DNA of 64,000 nucleotides from contig NZ_CP146350.1 in assembly GCF_037055355.1 (NCBI RefSeq), positions 3,309,001 through 3,373,000 of the forward strand, read 5' to 3'. A program made the translations under genes and the position numbers. The notes under the pieces were generated by a model. That model saw only the letters and a program-made list of their open reading frames with translations. It was not told where the DNA came from and made no database searches. Shown piece by piece: positions 24,095 to 32,004 of this stretch; the first letter of the stretch is position 1, and every line of letters begins with the position of its first letter. The DNA is from Streptomyces sp. DG1A-41 (GTDB taxonomy: Bacteria > Actinomycetota > Actinomycetes > Streptomycetales > Streptomycetaceae).

Positions 24095-25024
24095 ATGGCT
24101 CCACCACAGAGAAGCCCACTCAGAAGTCCGGAACCCATATCCCAGGCCGCATCCGGGCCCACACGCCGGTCGCTGCTCGCGGGGGTCGCGGCGCTCGGCG
24201 CGCTGGGCGCCGCCGGATGCAGTCGTGTGGCCACGGCGTCGAGCACCGAGGGCGGCGACCTGCTCGACCGGCTCCGGGCCGCGGGCGTCGTCCGTCTCGG
24301 CATCGCCGGTGAGATCCCGTTCGGCTTCATCGACAAGAACGGCGAACTGACCGGTGAAGCCCCGGAACTGGCCAAGGTGATCTTCAAGCGTCTCGGCGTC
24401 GACCGGGTGCAGCCCGTACCGACCGAGTTCGGCTCGCTCATCCCCGGCCTGAACTCCCAGCAGTTCGATGTCGTGGCCGCCGGGATGTACGTCAACCCCG
24501 AGCGCTGCGAGCAGGTCATCTTCTCCGACCCCGACTACCAGATGCTCGACTCGTTCATCGTGCGCAAGGGCAACCCCAAGGGGCTGCGCAGCTACAAGGA
24601 CGTCGTCGAGAAGAAGGCGAAGTTCGCCACCGGGACCGGATACGCCGAGATCCAGTACGCCGTCGAGGCGGGGTACAAGGAGAGCGACATCCTCATCGTC
24701 CCGGACCAGGTGGCGGGACTGAACGCCGTGGAGGCGGGCCGCGTGGACGTGTTCGCCGGTACGGCGCTCACCACCCGCGAGGTCGTGAAGAAGTCCCGCA
24801 AGGCGGAGGCGACCGAGCCGTTCGCGCCGCTCGTGGACGGAAAGCCGCACGTCGACGGCGGCGCCTTCGCGTTCCGGCCGACCGAGACCAAGCTGCGGGA
24901 CGCCTTCAACGCCGAGCTGCACAAGCTCAAGAAGAGCGGCGAACTCTTCCGCATCCTCAAGCCCTTCGGTTTCACCAAGGCGGAGATGACGGATCTGACC
25001 GCGAAGGAGCTCTGCGGCGGATGA
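24095..25024 (+). CDS. ehuB: Ectoine-type solute-binding lipoprotein (EhuB-like)
   Basis: A 309-residue polar-amino-acid-type binding protein. TRRSLLAG followed by a hydrophobic stretch and GAAGC gives a Tat-like lipoprotein signal. The mature part closely follows EhuB: PFGFIDKNGELTGEAPE, TEFGSLIPGLNSQQFD, AAGMYVNPERCEQVIFSDP. It should capture ectoine/hydroxyectoine or a related small zwitterion outside the cell. The start is uncertain: ATG 24095 gives the cleanest signal, ATG 24071 is possible, neither has a good RBS. Overlaps ehuC by ATGA. Function is by family resemblance only. Confidence 0.7.
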   Translation: MAPPQRSPLRSPEPISQAASGPTRRSLLAGVAALGALGAAGCSRVATASSTEGGDLLDRLRAAGVVRLGIAGEIPFGFIDKNGELTGEAPELAKVIFKRLGVDRVQPVPTEFGSLIPGLNSQQFDVVAAGMYVNPERCEQVIFSDPDYQMLDSFIVRKGNPKGLRSYKDVVEKKAKFATGTGYAEIQYAVEAGYKESDILIVPDQVAGLNAVEAGRVDVFAGTALTTREVVKKSRKAEATEPFAPLVDGKPHVDGGAFAFRPTETKLRDAFNAELHKLKKSGELFRILKPFGFTKAEMTDLTAKELCGG

Positions 25025-25722
25025 CCTCGGGACTCTGGGAACTCGTACTGAAGGGCGTCTGGGTCACGGTCCAGTTGCTCGTGTGCAGTGCGCTGCTGGC
25101 GGCTGCGGTGTCCTTCGTGGTCGGCGTCGCGCGCACCCACCGGCTGTGGATCGTCCGCTTCCTGGCGGGCTTCTACACCGAGGTGTTCCGCGGGACCTCG
25201 GCCCTGGTGATGATCTTCTGGGTGTTCTTCGTCCTGCCCCCGGCCTTCGGCTGGCAGCTGGTGCCGCTGTGGGCGGGCACGCTCGCGCTCGGCCTGACCT
25301 ATGGGGCGTACGGCTCCGAGATCGTGCGCGGCGCGCTGAACGCGGTCGACCCGGCGCAGCGGGAGGGCGGGATCGCGCTCAGCTTCTCGCCCTGGCAGCG
25401 GATGCGGCTGATCCTGCTGCCGCAGGCGGTGCCGGAGATGATCCCGCCGTTCTCCAACCTGCTCATCGAGCTGCTCAAGGGCACCGCCCTGGTGTCGATC
25501 ATGGGCATGGGCGACCTGGCGTTCAGCGGCAACCTGGTGCGTCTGGCGCTCCAGGAGAGCGCGGAGATCTACACGTACGTCCTGCTCATCTACTTCGTGA
25601 TCGCCTTCCTGCTCACCCGGGTCATGCGCGGGCTGGAGAAGAGGCTCAAGGCGGGTGTCGGGAAGAAGCCCGACATCAAGACCCGGGCGCCTGAGCCGGT
25701 CGTGGTGGAGGCGGTCCGATGA
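25021..25722 (+). CDS. ehuC: Amino-acid/ectoine ABC permease (EhuC-like)
   Basis: A 233-residue permease of the polar amino acid group (HisM-like) with five hydrophobic segments. The EAA loop appears as EIVRGALNAVDPAQREGG, followed by LPQAVPEMIPPFSNL. It forms one half of the importer channel. ATG overlaps the ehuB stop and the end overlaps ehuD, so the four importer genes form a tight operon. The C-terminal tail is basic. Confidence 0.82.
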   Translation: MTSGLWELVLKGVWVTVQLLVCSALLAAAVSFVVGVARTHRLWIVRFLAGFYTEVFRGTSALVMIFWVFFVLPPAFGWQLVPLWAGTLALGLTYGAYGSEIVRGALNAVDPAQREGGIALSFSPWQRMRLILLPQAVPEMIPPFSNLLIELLKGTALVSIMGMGDLAFSGNLVRLALQESAEIYTYVLLIYFVIAFLLTRVMRGLEKRLKAGVGKKPDIKTRAPEPVVVEAVR

Positions 25723-26369
25723 ACTGGAACTGGAGCGCGGTCTCCGACTTCATGCCGGACTTCTGGAAGGGCCTGCTGGTCACCCTTCAGATCCTGGTGA
25801 TCGGTTCGCTGATCTCGTTCGTGCTGGGCCTGGTGTGGGCGCTGCTGATGCGGCTGCCGACGCGCTGGGTGACCTGGCCGGTCGGCGCCGTCACGGAGTT
25901 CGTCCGCAACACACCGCTGCTGGTGCAGTTGTTCTTCCTCTACTACGTGCTGCCCGAGTGGGGCCTGACCTTCTCGGCGCTCGCCACGGGCGTCTTCGCG
26001 ATCGGACTGCACTACTCGACGTACACGATGCAGGTCTACCGCGCCGGTATCGAGGCCGTGCCGGCCGGCCAGTGGGAGGCGGCGACGGCGCTGAACCTGC
26101 CGCTGCGCCGGACGTGGACCGCGGTGATCCTGCCGCAGGCGGTGCGCCGGGTCGTCCCCGCGCTCGGCAACTACGTCATCGCGATGCTCAAGGACACGCC
26201 GATGCTGATGGCCATCTCCGTGCTCGAGATGCTCGGCCACGCGCGCCTGTTCTCGCAGGAGCACTTCCAGTTCACCGAGCCGCTGACGGTGATCGGCGTG
26301 GCCTTCATCGTCATTTCCTATCTGGCCTCCCTTCTCCTGCGAGCCCTGGAGCGACGCCTTGCCCACTGA
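25719..26369 (+). CDS. ehuD: Amino-acid/ectoine ABC permease (EhuD-like)
   Basis: A 216-residue permease, partner of the preceding one. Segments FVRNTPLLVQLFFLYYVLP and YRAGIEAVPAGQWEAA (EAA loop region) followed by LPQAVRRVVPALGNYVI are typical of the HisMQ family. Five membrane helices. Start overlaps the ehuC stop (ATGA). Confidence 0.82.
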   Translation: MNWNWSAVSDFMPDFWKGLLVTLQILVIGSLISFVLGLVWALLMRLPTRWVTWPVGAVTEFVRNTPLLVQLFFLYYVLPEWGLTFSALATGVFAIGLHYSTYTMQVYRAGIEAVPAGQWEAATALNLPLRRTWTAVILPQAVRRVVPALGNYVIAMLKDTPMLMAISVLEMLGHARLFSQEHFQFTEPLTVIGVAFIVISYLASLLLRALERRLAH

Positions 26370-27144
26370 CACTCTCCCCAACCCCGAGAAGAACCCCGCC
26401 AGGAGCACCGGCGAGCTGATCCGGCTGGAGCAGGTCACCAAGCGGTTCGGCGACCACACGGTCCTGGACCACCTGGACTTCTCCGTGGACGCCGGCAAGC
26501 ACGTCACGCTGATCGGCCCCTCCGGCTCCGGCAAGACCACGATCCTCCGCCTGCTCATGACGCTGCTCAAGCCCGACGAGGGCACGATCACCGTGGACGG
26601 GGACCAGCTGTTCCCGGCGCCCGAGAAGCAGGTGCGCGAGGTCCGCAAGAAGATCGGGATGGTGTTCCAGCAGTTCAACCTGTTCCCGAACATGACGGTC
26701 CTGCGCAACATCACCGAGGCCCCGGTCACCGTCCTCGGCATGTCCAAGGACGCCGCCGAGGAGCGGGCGCGCGAGCTGCTGGAGCTGGTCGGGCTGACCG
26801 ACCACCTCGACAAGCACCCGGCGCAGCTGTCCGGCGGGCAGCAGCAGCGGGTGGCGATCGCCAGGGCGCTGGCGATGCGGCCGCAGGTACTGCTCCTGGA
26901 CGAGGTGACCTCCGCGCTCGACCCGGAGCTGGTCGCGGGCGTCCTCGACGTGCTGCGGGACATCGCCCGTTCCACGGACATCACGATGCTCTGCGTGACC
27001 CACGAGATGAACTTCGCCCGGGACATCTCCGACCAGGTACTGATGTTCGACTCGGGCCGGGTCATCGAGTCGGGCCCGCCGGAGAAGATCTTCAGCGAGC
27101 CGGAGCAGGACCGCACGCGTGAGTTCCTCAGCGCAGTGCTCTGA
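26359..27144 (+). CDS. ehuA: Amino-acid/ectoine ABC transporter ATPase (EhuA-like)
   Basis: A 261-residue ATPase with Walker A GPSGSGKTT, Q-loop FQQFNLFP, signature LSGGQQQR, Walker B VLLLDEVTSALD and the switch histidine in CVTHEM. It powers the EhuCD channel. The start is TTG at 26359, seven bases after GGAG, and overlaps ehuD by 11 bp. TTG starts are uncommon and may lower output of the last gene. Followed by a large hairpin. Confidence 0.87.
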   Translation: MPTDTLPNPEKNPARSTGELIRLEQVTKRFGDHTVLDHLDFSVDAGKHVTLIGPSGSGKTTILRLLMTLLKPDEGTITVDGDQLFPAPEKQVREVRKKIGMVFQQFNLFPNMTVLRNITEAPVTVLGMSKDAAEERARELLELVGLTDHLDKHPAQLSGGQQQRVAIARALAMRPQVLLLDEVTSALDPELVAGVLDVLRDIARSTDITMLCVTHEMNFARDISDQVLMFDSGRVIESGPPEKIFSEPEQDRTREFLSAVL

Positions 27145-27179
27145 CTGCTCGGTGTGACCGGGCAGAACACAGGACCCGA

Positions 27180-27228
27180 CGACTGGGGCATGCTTCTGGC
27201 ATATGCCAGAGGGGAAATGCCCCAGTCG
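27180..27228. promoter_or_regulatory. Nested inverted repeat between ehuA and the IclR gene
   Basis: Outer arms of 12 bp (27180-27191 and 27217-27228, core TGGGGCAT/ATGCCCCA) enclose a perfect 16-bp palindrome TCTGGCATATGCCAGA (27195-27210). The inner 12-bp core also occurs at 12670. It could be a terminator for the importer operon, an operator for the IclR gene 114 bp downstream, or both. Confidence 0.55.
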
Positions 27229-27341
27229 GGGGCCCGGGAATCCTGTCAACCCCCGCCCTCCTCGACCCCTTTGCCGGTTATCGTGGAGGGGATTCGCTGC
27301 CCGGACACTCGGCCCAACAGCAAGCGCAGGGGGAGACCACC

Positions 27342-28103
27342 GTGGCGCTGAAGCACGAGCCGCCGACCACCCCGTACCACTCGGCCCAGGAAGCCCTGCG
27401 CGTCCTGGAGACGGTGGCGCGGAGTTCCACCGGAGTCACCGACGCCGAGCTCGCCCGGCACACCGGCATCGGACCCGAGCGGCTGACCGCGCTGCTGCGC
27501 ATGCTGCGCCGCGAGGGCTACGTCGAGCAGATCACCGGCGGCGCGTACGTCACGGGCGAGACGCTGGCCCGCCTCGGCTCCGCCCAGCACCGCGAGCAGG
27601 CCCTGCGCGACAAGCTCCAGCACACCCTCGACCGGCTGCGCGACTCCGTCGGCGCCGCCGTCTACATGAGCCGGTACGTCGACGGCGAGATCAGCGTCAC
27701 CCAGTACGCCGACAGCCCGGCCACACCCAAGGTCAACGAGTGGGTCGACTTCCGCTCCTCGGCCCACGCCACCGCGATCGGCAAGAGCCTGCTCACCCAG
27801 CTCGACCACGCCGGCCGCCGCGACCACCTCGCCCGGCACAAGATGGCCCGCCTCACCTCGCGCACCATCACCAGCGACCGGCTGCTGCTCTCCCGGCTGG
27901 AGTCCCAGCCACCCACCGTGCCCGTCCTGGACCTCCAGGAGTACGCGGTCGGCACGGTCTGCGCGGCCGTCCCCGTCACGGCCGGCTCCTCCGTCGGCTG
28001 CCTGGCCCTGTCCCTTCCGGTCGAGCAAGCCCACCGCCTGCGCCAGGCCGCGGACGCCCTCAACCGCAACGCGGCACCGGTCCTGCTGTCCATGGCGATC
28101 TAG
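27342..28103 (+). CDS. IclR-family transcriptional regulator
   Basis: A 253-residue regulator. The N-terminal winged helix (about 12-75: SAQEALRVLETVARSS, AELARHTGIGPERLTALL) is followed by an IclR effector domain (about 90-250) with VNEWVDFRSSAHATAIGKSL, the usual segment just before the ligand pocket, and YAVGTVCAAVPV. GTG start with GGGGGAG upstream. It lies just after the importer operon in the same direction and is the likely local controller of the racemase/amidase/importer genes; repressor or activator is not known. Confidence 0.85.
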   Translation: MALKHEPPTTPYHSAQEALRVLETVARSSTGVTDAELARHTGIGPERLTALLRMLRREGYVEQITGGAYVTGETLARLGSAQHREQALRDKLQHTLDRLRDSVGAAVYMSRYVDGEISVTQYADSPATPKVNEWVDFRSSAHATAIGKSLLTQLDHAGRRDHLARHKMARLTSRTITSDRLLLSRLESQPPTVPVLDLQEYAVGTVCAAVPVTAGSSVGCLALSLPVEQAHRLRQAADALNRNAAPVLLSMAI

Positions 28104-28117
28104 GGTCCGCTCCGGGT

Positions 28118-28173
28118 GGTCCGAAGCACCCCTCCGGACGTGGTCGGAAGCACCCCCCGGGGCCAGGTATTAT
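28118..28173 (+). promoter_or_regulatory. Promoter of tRNA-Lys copy 3 with two GGTCSGRAGCACC boxes
   Basis: GGTCCGAAGCACC (28118-28130) and GGTCGGAAGCACC (28142-28154). The second is followed after 13 bases by TATTAT (28168-28173), giving the same geometry as at copies 2 and 4. The distance from -10 to the tRNA is longer here (58 bases). Confidence 0.5.
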
Positions 28174-28231
28174 TTTCTGCGTCGCCCGCCGCGAGAATGC
28201 GCGATGCGGATACGCGGTCGGCGAGAGTCAT

Positions 28232-28305
28232 GCGCCGCTAGCTCAGTTGGTTAGAGCAGCTGACTCTTAATCAGCGGGTCCGGGGTTCGAGTCCCTGGCG
28301 GCGCA
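28232..28305 (+). tRNA. tRNA-Lys (anticodon CTT), copy 3
   Basis: Identical 74-nt sequence to the copies at 13821 and 14155: same acceptor, D, anticodon (CTT) and T arms and discriminator A, no encoded CCA. The convergent acyl-CoA synthetase frame reads antisense into its 3' half. Confidence 0.97.
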
Positions 28306-29935
28306 CCGGTGAAGGGCCTCTCGTGGGAGCGGGAGGCCCTTCGGCGTGTTCGAGATCCTCCCTGGTCAGCAGGCGGTACGCGCACTCCCCCGGTGGCCGC
28401 CACCACACCGGATCGGCGCACCGGAAGCCCTCCTTCCGTAAAGCCGCCCGACGGATCTTGTTCGTGGCCGTCACCGGCATCCGCCCCACCACCCGCACGA
28501 ACCGGGGCGCCATCTTCGTCCCCAGATCGGGCTGGGCGAGCAGGAACCTCGCGAACGCCTCCGGGTCGAAGGTCCCGGCGATCGTCGCCATCACCTGGTC
28601 CCCGGTCACCGGGTCCGGCACCGCGTACACCGCGACGGCGGCGGCCCCCTCGTACCGGGCGAGGAGGTTCTCGATCATCGCGGCGGCCAGGTTCTCGCCG
28701 TCGACGCGGAGGCGGTCGTCGGTGCGGCCGGCGAAGTAGAGGTAGCCGTCGGCGTCCCGGTAGAAGAGGTCGCCCGTCCAGTACCAGCCGTCCTGGCGCC
28801 GCTCCGCCTCCGCCGCCGGATTGCGCCAGTACCCCTCGAAGGGGCTGGGCCCCTGGTTGACCAGTTCGCCGATCGCCTCGTCCCCGTTGAGCAGCCGTCC
28901 CGCCGCGTCGAAGCGGGCCGGCGGACACTCCTCGCGGCTCTCCGGGTCGAGGACGACGAGCCCCGGAGCCGCCCGGCCGACCGCCCCCGGCGGTGTCCCC
29001 GGCGACCACTGCACCGCCGCCCCGCCCTCCGACGAGCCGTATCCCTCCACCAGCCGCGCCCCGAACCGCCGCTCGAAGGCCGCCGCGTCCACCGCACCGG
29101 CCTCCGTGCCGAAGCCCAGGCGCAGAGGGTTGTCACGGTCGTCGGGGCGGGGCTCGGTGGCCAGGACGTACTGGATCGCCCGGCCGACGTAGGTGAAGTA
29201 CGTCGCCCCGTATCGGCGTACGTCCGGCAGGAAGCGGGACGCCGAGAAGCGCCGGCGCAGTGCCACACCCGCCCCGGCGACGAGTGCCGGCGCCCAGCCG
29301 GCGATCACCGCGTTGCCGTGGAACATCGGCATGCAGAGGTAGTGCACGCCCTCGGGACCCAGGGAGAACTGGCCGGCCAGGGAGCGTCCGGCGGCTGCCA
29401 GGCGGCCCTGGGAGCAGAGCGCCGCCTTGGGGGCGCCGGTCGAGCCGGAGGTGAAGTAGAGGAGGAAGCGGTCGTGCGGGGTGGCGCGGGAGGCGTCCGG
29501 GCGTGCGTCCGCGTAGGGGGCGAGGAGGTCGGCGTACTCCTCCGCGTCCGTCACCAGCAGGCCCACGCCGGCCAGGTCCAGGCCCCTGAGCAACGGCAGG
29601 TGGGTCCGCTCGGTGACGAGGACCTGGCACTCGGTGTGCAGGATGTCGCGGGCGAGCTCGGCGCCCCGGCGGGTGGGATTGACACCGGCGACGGCTGCCC
29701 CGGCCAGGGCCGCCGCACCCAGCCACAGGGGGAACTCGGGGGTGTTGTCCAGCAGTACCCCGATGTGGGGTTCGGCGCCCGGCGGCAACAGGTCGGCGAG
29801 CAGTGCCGCCCGCGCCGCGGCTCCGGCCGCCACCTCGTGGTGGGTCAGTACCTGCTCCCCGCACCACAGCCCCGGCCGGTGGTCGCCCCACCGGTCCCGT
29901 ACGAGCTCCGCGACCGTACGTCCTGTGGACTCCAT
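28271..29935 (-). CDS. AMP-forming acyl-CoA synthetase / fatty acid-CoA ligase
   Basis: A 554-codon adenylate-forming enzyme. Motifs in order: P-loop LLYFTSGSTGAPKAA, aromatic motif YGSSEGG, WYWTGDLFYRDADGYLYFAG with the ATP-binding Asp, RTDDRLRVDGEN hinge, and the catalytic Lys in TNKIRRAALRKEG. It activates a carboxylic acid to an acyl-CoA. ATG 29935 fits the family N-terminus. The 3' end is odd: no stop appears before the frame passes through the terminator and half of tRNA-Lys copy 3 in antisense (ending RRQGLEPRTR). The native C-terminus probably ended near the ECAYRLLTRED segment. Confidence 0.85.
   Translation of the reverse strand: MESTGRTVAELVRDRWGDHRPGLWCGEQVLTHHEVAAGAAARAALLADLLPPGAEPHIGVLLDNTPEFPLWLGAAALAGAAVAGVNPTRRGAELARDILHTECQVLVTERTHLPLLRGLDLAGVGLLVTDAEEYADLLAPYADARPDASRATPHDRFLLYFTSGSTGAPKAALCSQGRLAAAGRSLAGQFSLGPEGVHYLCMPMFHGNAVIAGWAPALVAGAGVALRRRFSASRFLPDVRRYGATYFTYVGRAIQYVLATEPRPDDRDNPLRLGFGTEAGAVDAAAFERRFGARLVEGYGSSEGGAAVQWSPGTPPGAVGRAAPGLVVLDPESREECPPARFDAAGRLLNGDEAIGELVNQGPSPFEGYWRNPAAEAERRQDGWYWTGDLFYRDADGYLYFAGRTDDRLRVDGENLAAAMIENLLARYEGAAAVAVYAVPDPVTGDQVMATIAGTFDPEAFARFLLAQPDLGTKMAPRFVRVVGRMPVTATNKIRRAALRKEGFRCADPVWWRPPGECAYRLLTREDLEHAEGPPAPTRGPSPVRRQGLEPRTR
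28311..28342 (+). terminator. Terminator hairpin after tRNA-Lys copy 3
   Basis: GAAGGGCCTCTCG pairs with CGGGAGGCCCTTC over 13 bp with one wobble, six-base loop. No T run follows on the plus strand, so it may work as a Streptomyces-type U-poor terminator. It lies inside the convergent CDS. Confidence 0.7.
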
Positions 29936-29985
29936 GGGCCGCAAAATAGCTGATGCACCGTCAGATGTGGAGGGCCGCCGTGGCG

Positions 29986-30060
29986 TCACACCACGGTGCA
30001 CACGAGATGGGCGACGACCATGAACACCAGGCAGAAGACGATGACCACGCCCAGAAACAC
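29986..30060 (-). CDS. Possible 24-residue hydrophobic micropeptide
   Basis: Starting with GTG just after the LPMO stop, the frame gives VFLGVVIVFCLVFMVV then AHLVCTVV and a stop: a single membrane helix. No clear RBS. It would be translated from the LPMO transcript. It may be a real small membrane protein or chance; the dense hydrophobic run with no charged residue argues for reality. Confidence 0.3.
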   Translation of the reverse strand: MFLGVVIVFCLVFMVVAHLVCTVV

Positions 30061-30084
30061 CGCCGCGCAGCCCGTAGGAGAACC

Positions 30085-30690
30085 TCAGAACGTCACGTCC
30101 GAGCAGGCGTAGAACGCGTTGCCCGTGTCGGCGATCGTCCAGACCGCGAGGATGACGTGATGGCCGCTCAGCCCGGACGGCAGCCTGCCGCTGTGGGAGA
30201 GCGTGGACGGGGGCCGCTGGCCGTTGTACGGCACCGTGAAGAACGGTGTGAGGTTGAGGTCGGACCGGGCCAGGTTGTGGTTCTGGTTCCAGCCCGGCTT
30301 GGTGATGTAGTACGTGAAGTCGGTCGTGGCGTGCATGGCCGTGAACTGCCAGCGGAACGTGTAGGTCTGGCCACCCGTCACCTTCGTGGTGGGCCAGGCC
30401 CCGCCGGACGGTGTCCGCGGTGCGCTGAGCCGGCTGAAGTGACCGAGGCCGGCGTTGCATATCTGCCCGTCGGCCGGACCGGAGGCCGGGAAGCCCTTCG
30501 GGCCCTCGACGCTCTGCGGTTCCCACTGGATCGGGCCGCAGTTGGTTACGGTGCCGTTCTGGCAGAGCTTCTGCCGACTGATGGGGAGGTCGGTGTAGCC
30601 GTGGCCGCTGGCGCCGCCGGAGGAGAGGACGAGGGCTCCGGTCGTGGCCAGTCCCACCGCGGCTGCGGACAACTTGGTCCTTGTGCGCAT
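30085..30690 (-). CDS. Secreted AA10 lytic polysaccharide monooxygenase
   Basis: A 201-residue single-domain AA10 protein. A signal peptide (about residues 1-29) ends so that H30 (HGYTDLP) becomes the N-terminal copper-binding histidine; H120 (TAMHATTDF) is the second brace histidine, and the final FYACSDVTF is conserved. LPMOs cleave chitin or cellulose by oxidation with copper. No extra binding domain. It lies near the cslA-glxA genes, whose products also need copper, and in S. lividans-type clusters the neighbouring LPMO is linked to tip-glucan processing. A DasR-like site lies about 50 bp upstream. Confidence 0.92.
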   Translation of the reverse strand: MRTRTKLSAAAVGLATTGALVLSSGGASGHGYTDLPISRQKLCQNGTVTNCGPIQWEPQSVEGPKGFPASGPADGQICNAGLGHFSRLSAPRTPSGGAWPTTKVTGGQTYTFRWQFTAMHATTDFTYYITKPGWNQNHNLARSDLNLTPFFTVPYNGQRPPSTLSHSGRLPSGLSGHHVILAVWTIADTGNAFYACSDVTF

Positions 30691-30736
30691 GCTGCCGCTC
30701 CTGGAGAACGTGGGGGAGGTTCAGTGAGCTGTGCAG

Positions 30737-30752
30737 TTAGGTCTAGACCAAG
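30737..30752. promoter_or_regulatory. DasR-responsive element (dre-like) upstream of the LPMO
   Basis: TTAGGTCTAGACCAAG contains GGTCTAGACC, the palindromic core of the dre consensus ACTGGTCTAGACCACT (11 of 16 positions match, all in the core). DasR represses chitin and N-acetylglucosamine genes in streptomycetes. The site lies 47 bp upstream of the LPMO start and also just past the SPFH gene. Confidence 0.6.
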
Positions 30753-30791
30753 CTTGAGCGTATGGGCGTTGGTCGAACATGTCCATCCCCA

Positions 30792-31923
30792 TCACGGAGC
30801 TGTTTCTCCCCGGCCCGCGCAGAACGCCACCGTCAGGTCCTTCACCAGCACCTTCCGCTCGTAGTCGTCGAGTTCGACCAGCCCCCGCATGGTCAGCCGG
30901 GTCACCGTGTCCTCCACCGAGTCCACGACCGAGGTGAGCACGCTCGCCCGGTGCTGGGCGTCCAGCGCGGCGATGCGGCGGCGGTGCATCGCGGCGGCGA
31001 CCTCGGGGGCGTACTCCGCCCGGAGCGGCTGCACCGAGAACACCTCCAGGCCGACCGGCGCCGCGTCCGCCGCCACCAGCCCGGTCAGCGCCTCGGCCGC
31101 CGCGTCCGTGGAGCCCCTGGTCCCGCCGGGCAGCTCCACCGGCACGCGGGCCAGCGCCGCCTCGACGCACTCGCGCAGATACGCCTCGTGGTCCTCGACG
31201 CCCAGCGTCGCCCGAGCGGTGTCCCGTACCCGCCACACCACCAGGACGACCACCCGCAGCGCGACCCCGCCTCCGTCGGCGGCCGGCACCGGCTCGCTGC
31301 GCCAGTGCCGCAGCCGCACGTCCACCCGGCGGCGCAGCAGCAGCGGATTGACCCACAGCAGACCGGAACGCCGGACGGTCCCCCGGTAGCGGCCGAACAG
31401 ATCCAGCACCCAGGCCCGCCCGGTCCGGCCCCGGGCCAGCCCGCCGAACCCGAACAGCCCGAGCGCCCCGGCTCCCGCGTACGCCGCCCACTGCGCGGGA
31501 CCGAGCCCGGCCCCGGCGTGCGCGGGCAGCCGCAGCGCCTCCAGCACGAGCGGCGGGAGCAGCCCGGCCCACCAGGAGGTGGCCGCACACCCGGCCGCCC
31601 CGCACACCCCGGCCAGCACACCCGCCGCCCCGGGCAGCACCCGCGCGGGCCGCTCCGCCAGGTCGGGGTCGACCTGCGGCACCGGGCGCGGCGCCACGGC
31701 CGCCGGGCGTCTCCGGCGCGGCTGCTCCCCCGTGCCCTGACTGCGGCCGACGACCGCCGGCTTGAGCGGCACCGTCGCCGGGTCGGGGTCGCCGCGGAAC
31801 AACAGGTGGACGGGGATCTCGATGGTGGCCTCGTTCTGGATGAGCCGGGCGGGTCTGGCCGGTCCGTCGGCCAGACCGCGCCGGCCCGTCGGGCTCGGAC
31901 GTGTGGGAAGTGGTCGTACTCAT
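30792..31923 (-). pseudogene. SPFH/band 7 membrane protein with N-terminal frameshift
   Basis: The ATG at 31923 has a strong GGAGG and begins MSTTTSHTSEPDG, but after about 20 codons the coding character moves to another frame at LIQNEATIEIPVHLLF, which then runs cleanly to 30792. The full span is one base over a multiple of three, so one extra base lies between about 31846 and 31885. The rest has two hydrophobic helices (about 60-130) and a band 7 domain (WVNPLLLRRRVDVRLRHW to AALDAQHRASVLTSVVDS). SPFH proteins scaffold membrane microdomains. A functional protein would need the indel corrected. Confidence 0.72.
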
Positions 31924-32004
31924 GGGTGCCTCCAGCCTCCGCGCCAGATGCGTCACAACGGTGATCCCCGATGCCGGGGTCCGGGCCCCCTCCGGGGAGA
32001 GCTG

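Noticed and set aside
14277..28231. Integrative element between tRNA copies 2 and 3
   Set aside because: No integrase, excisionase or replication gene is present, and the content is ordinary chromosomal; tRNA identity alone is not enough.
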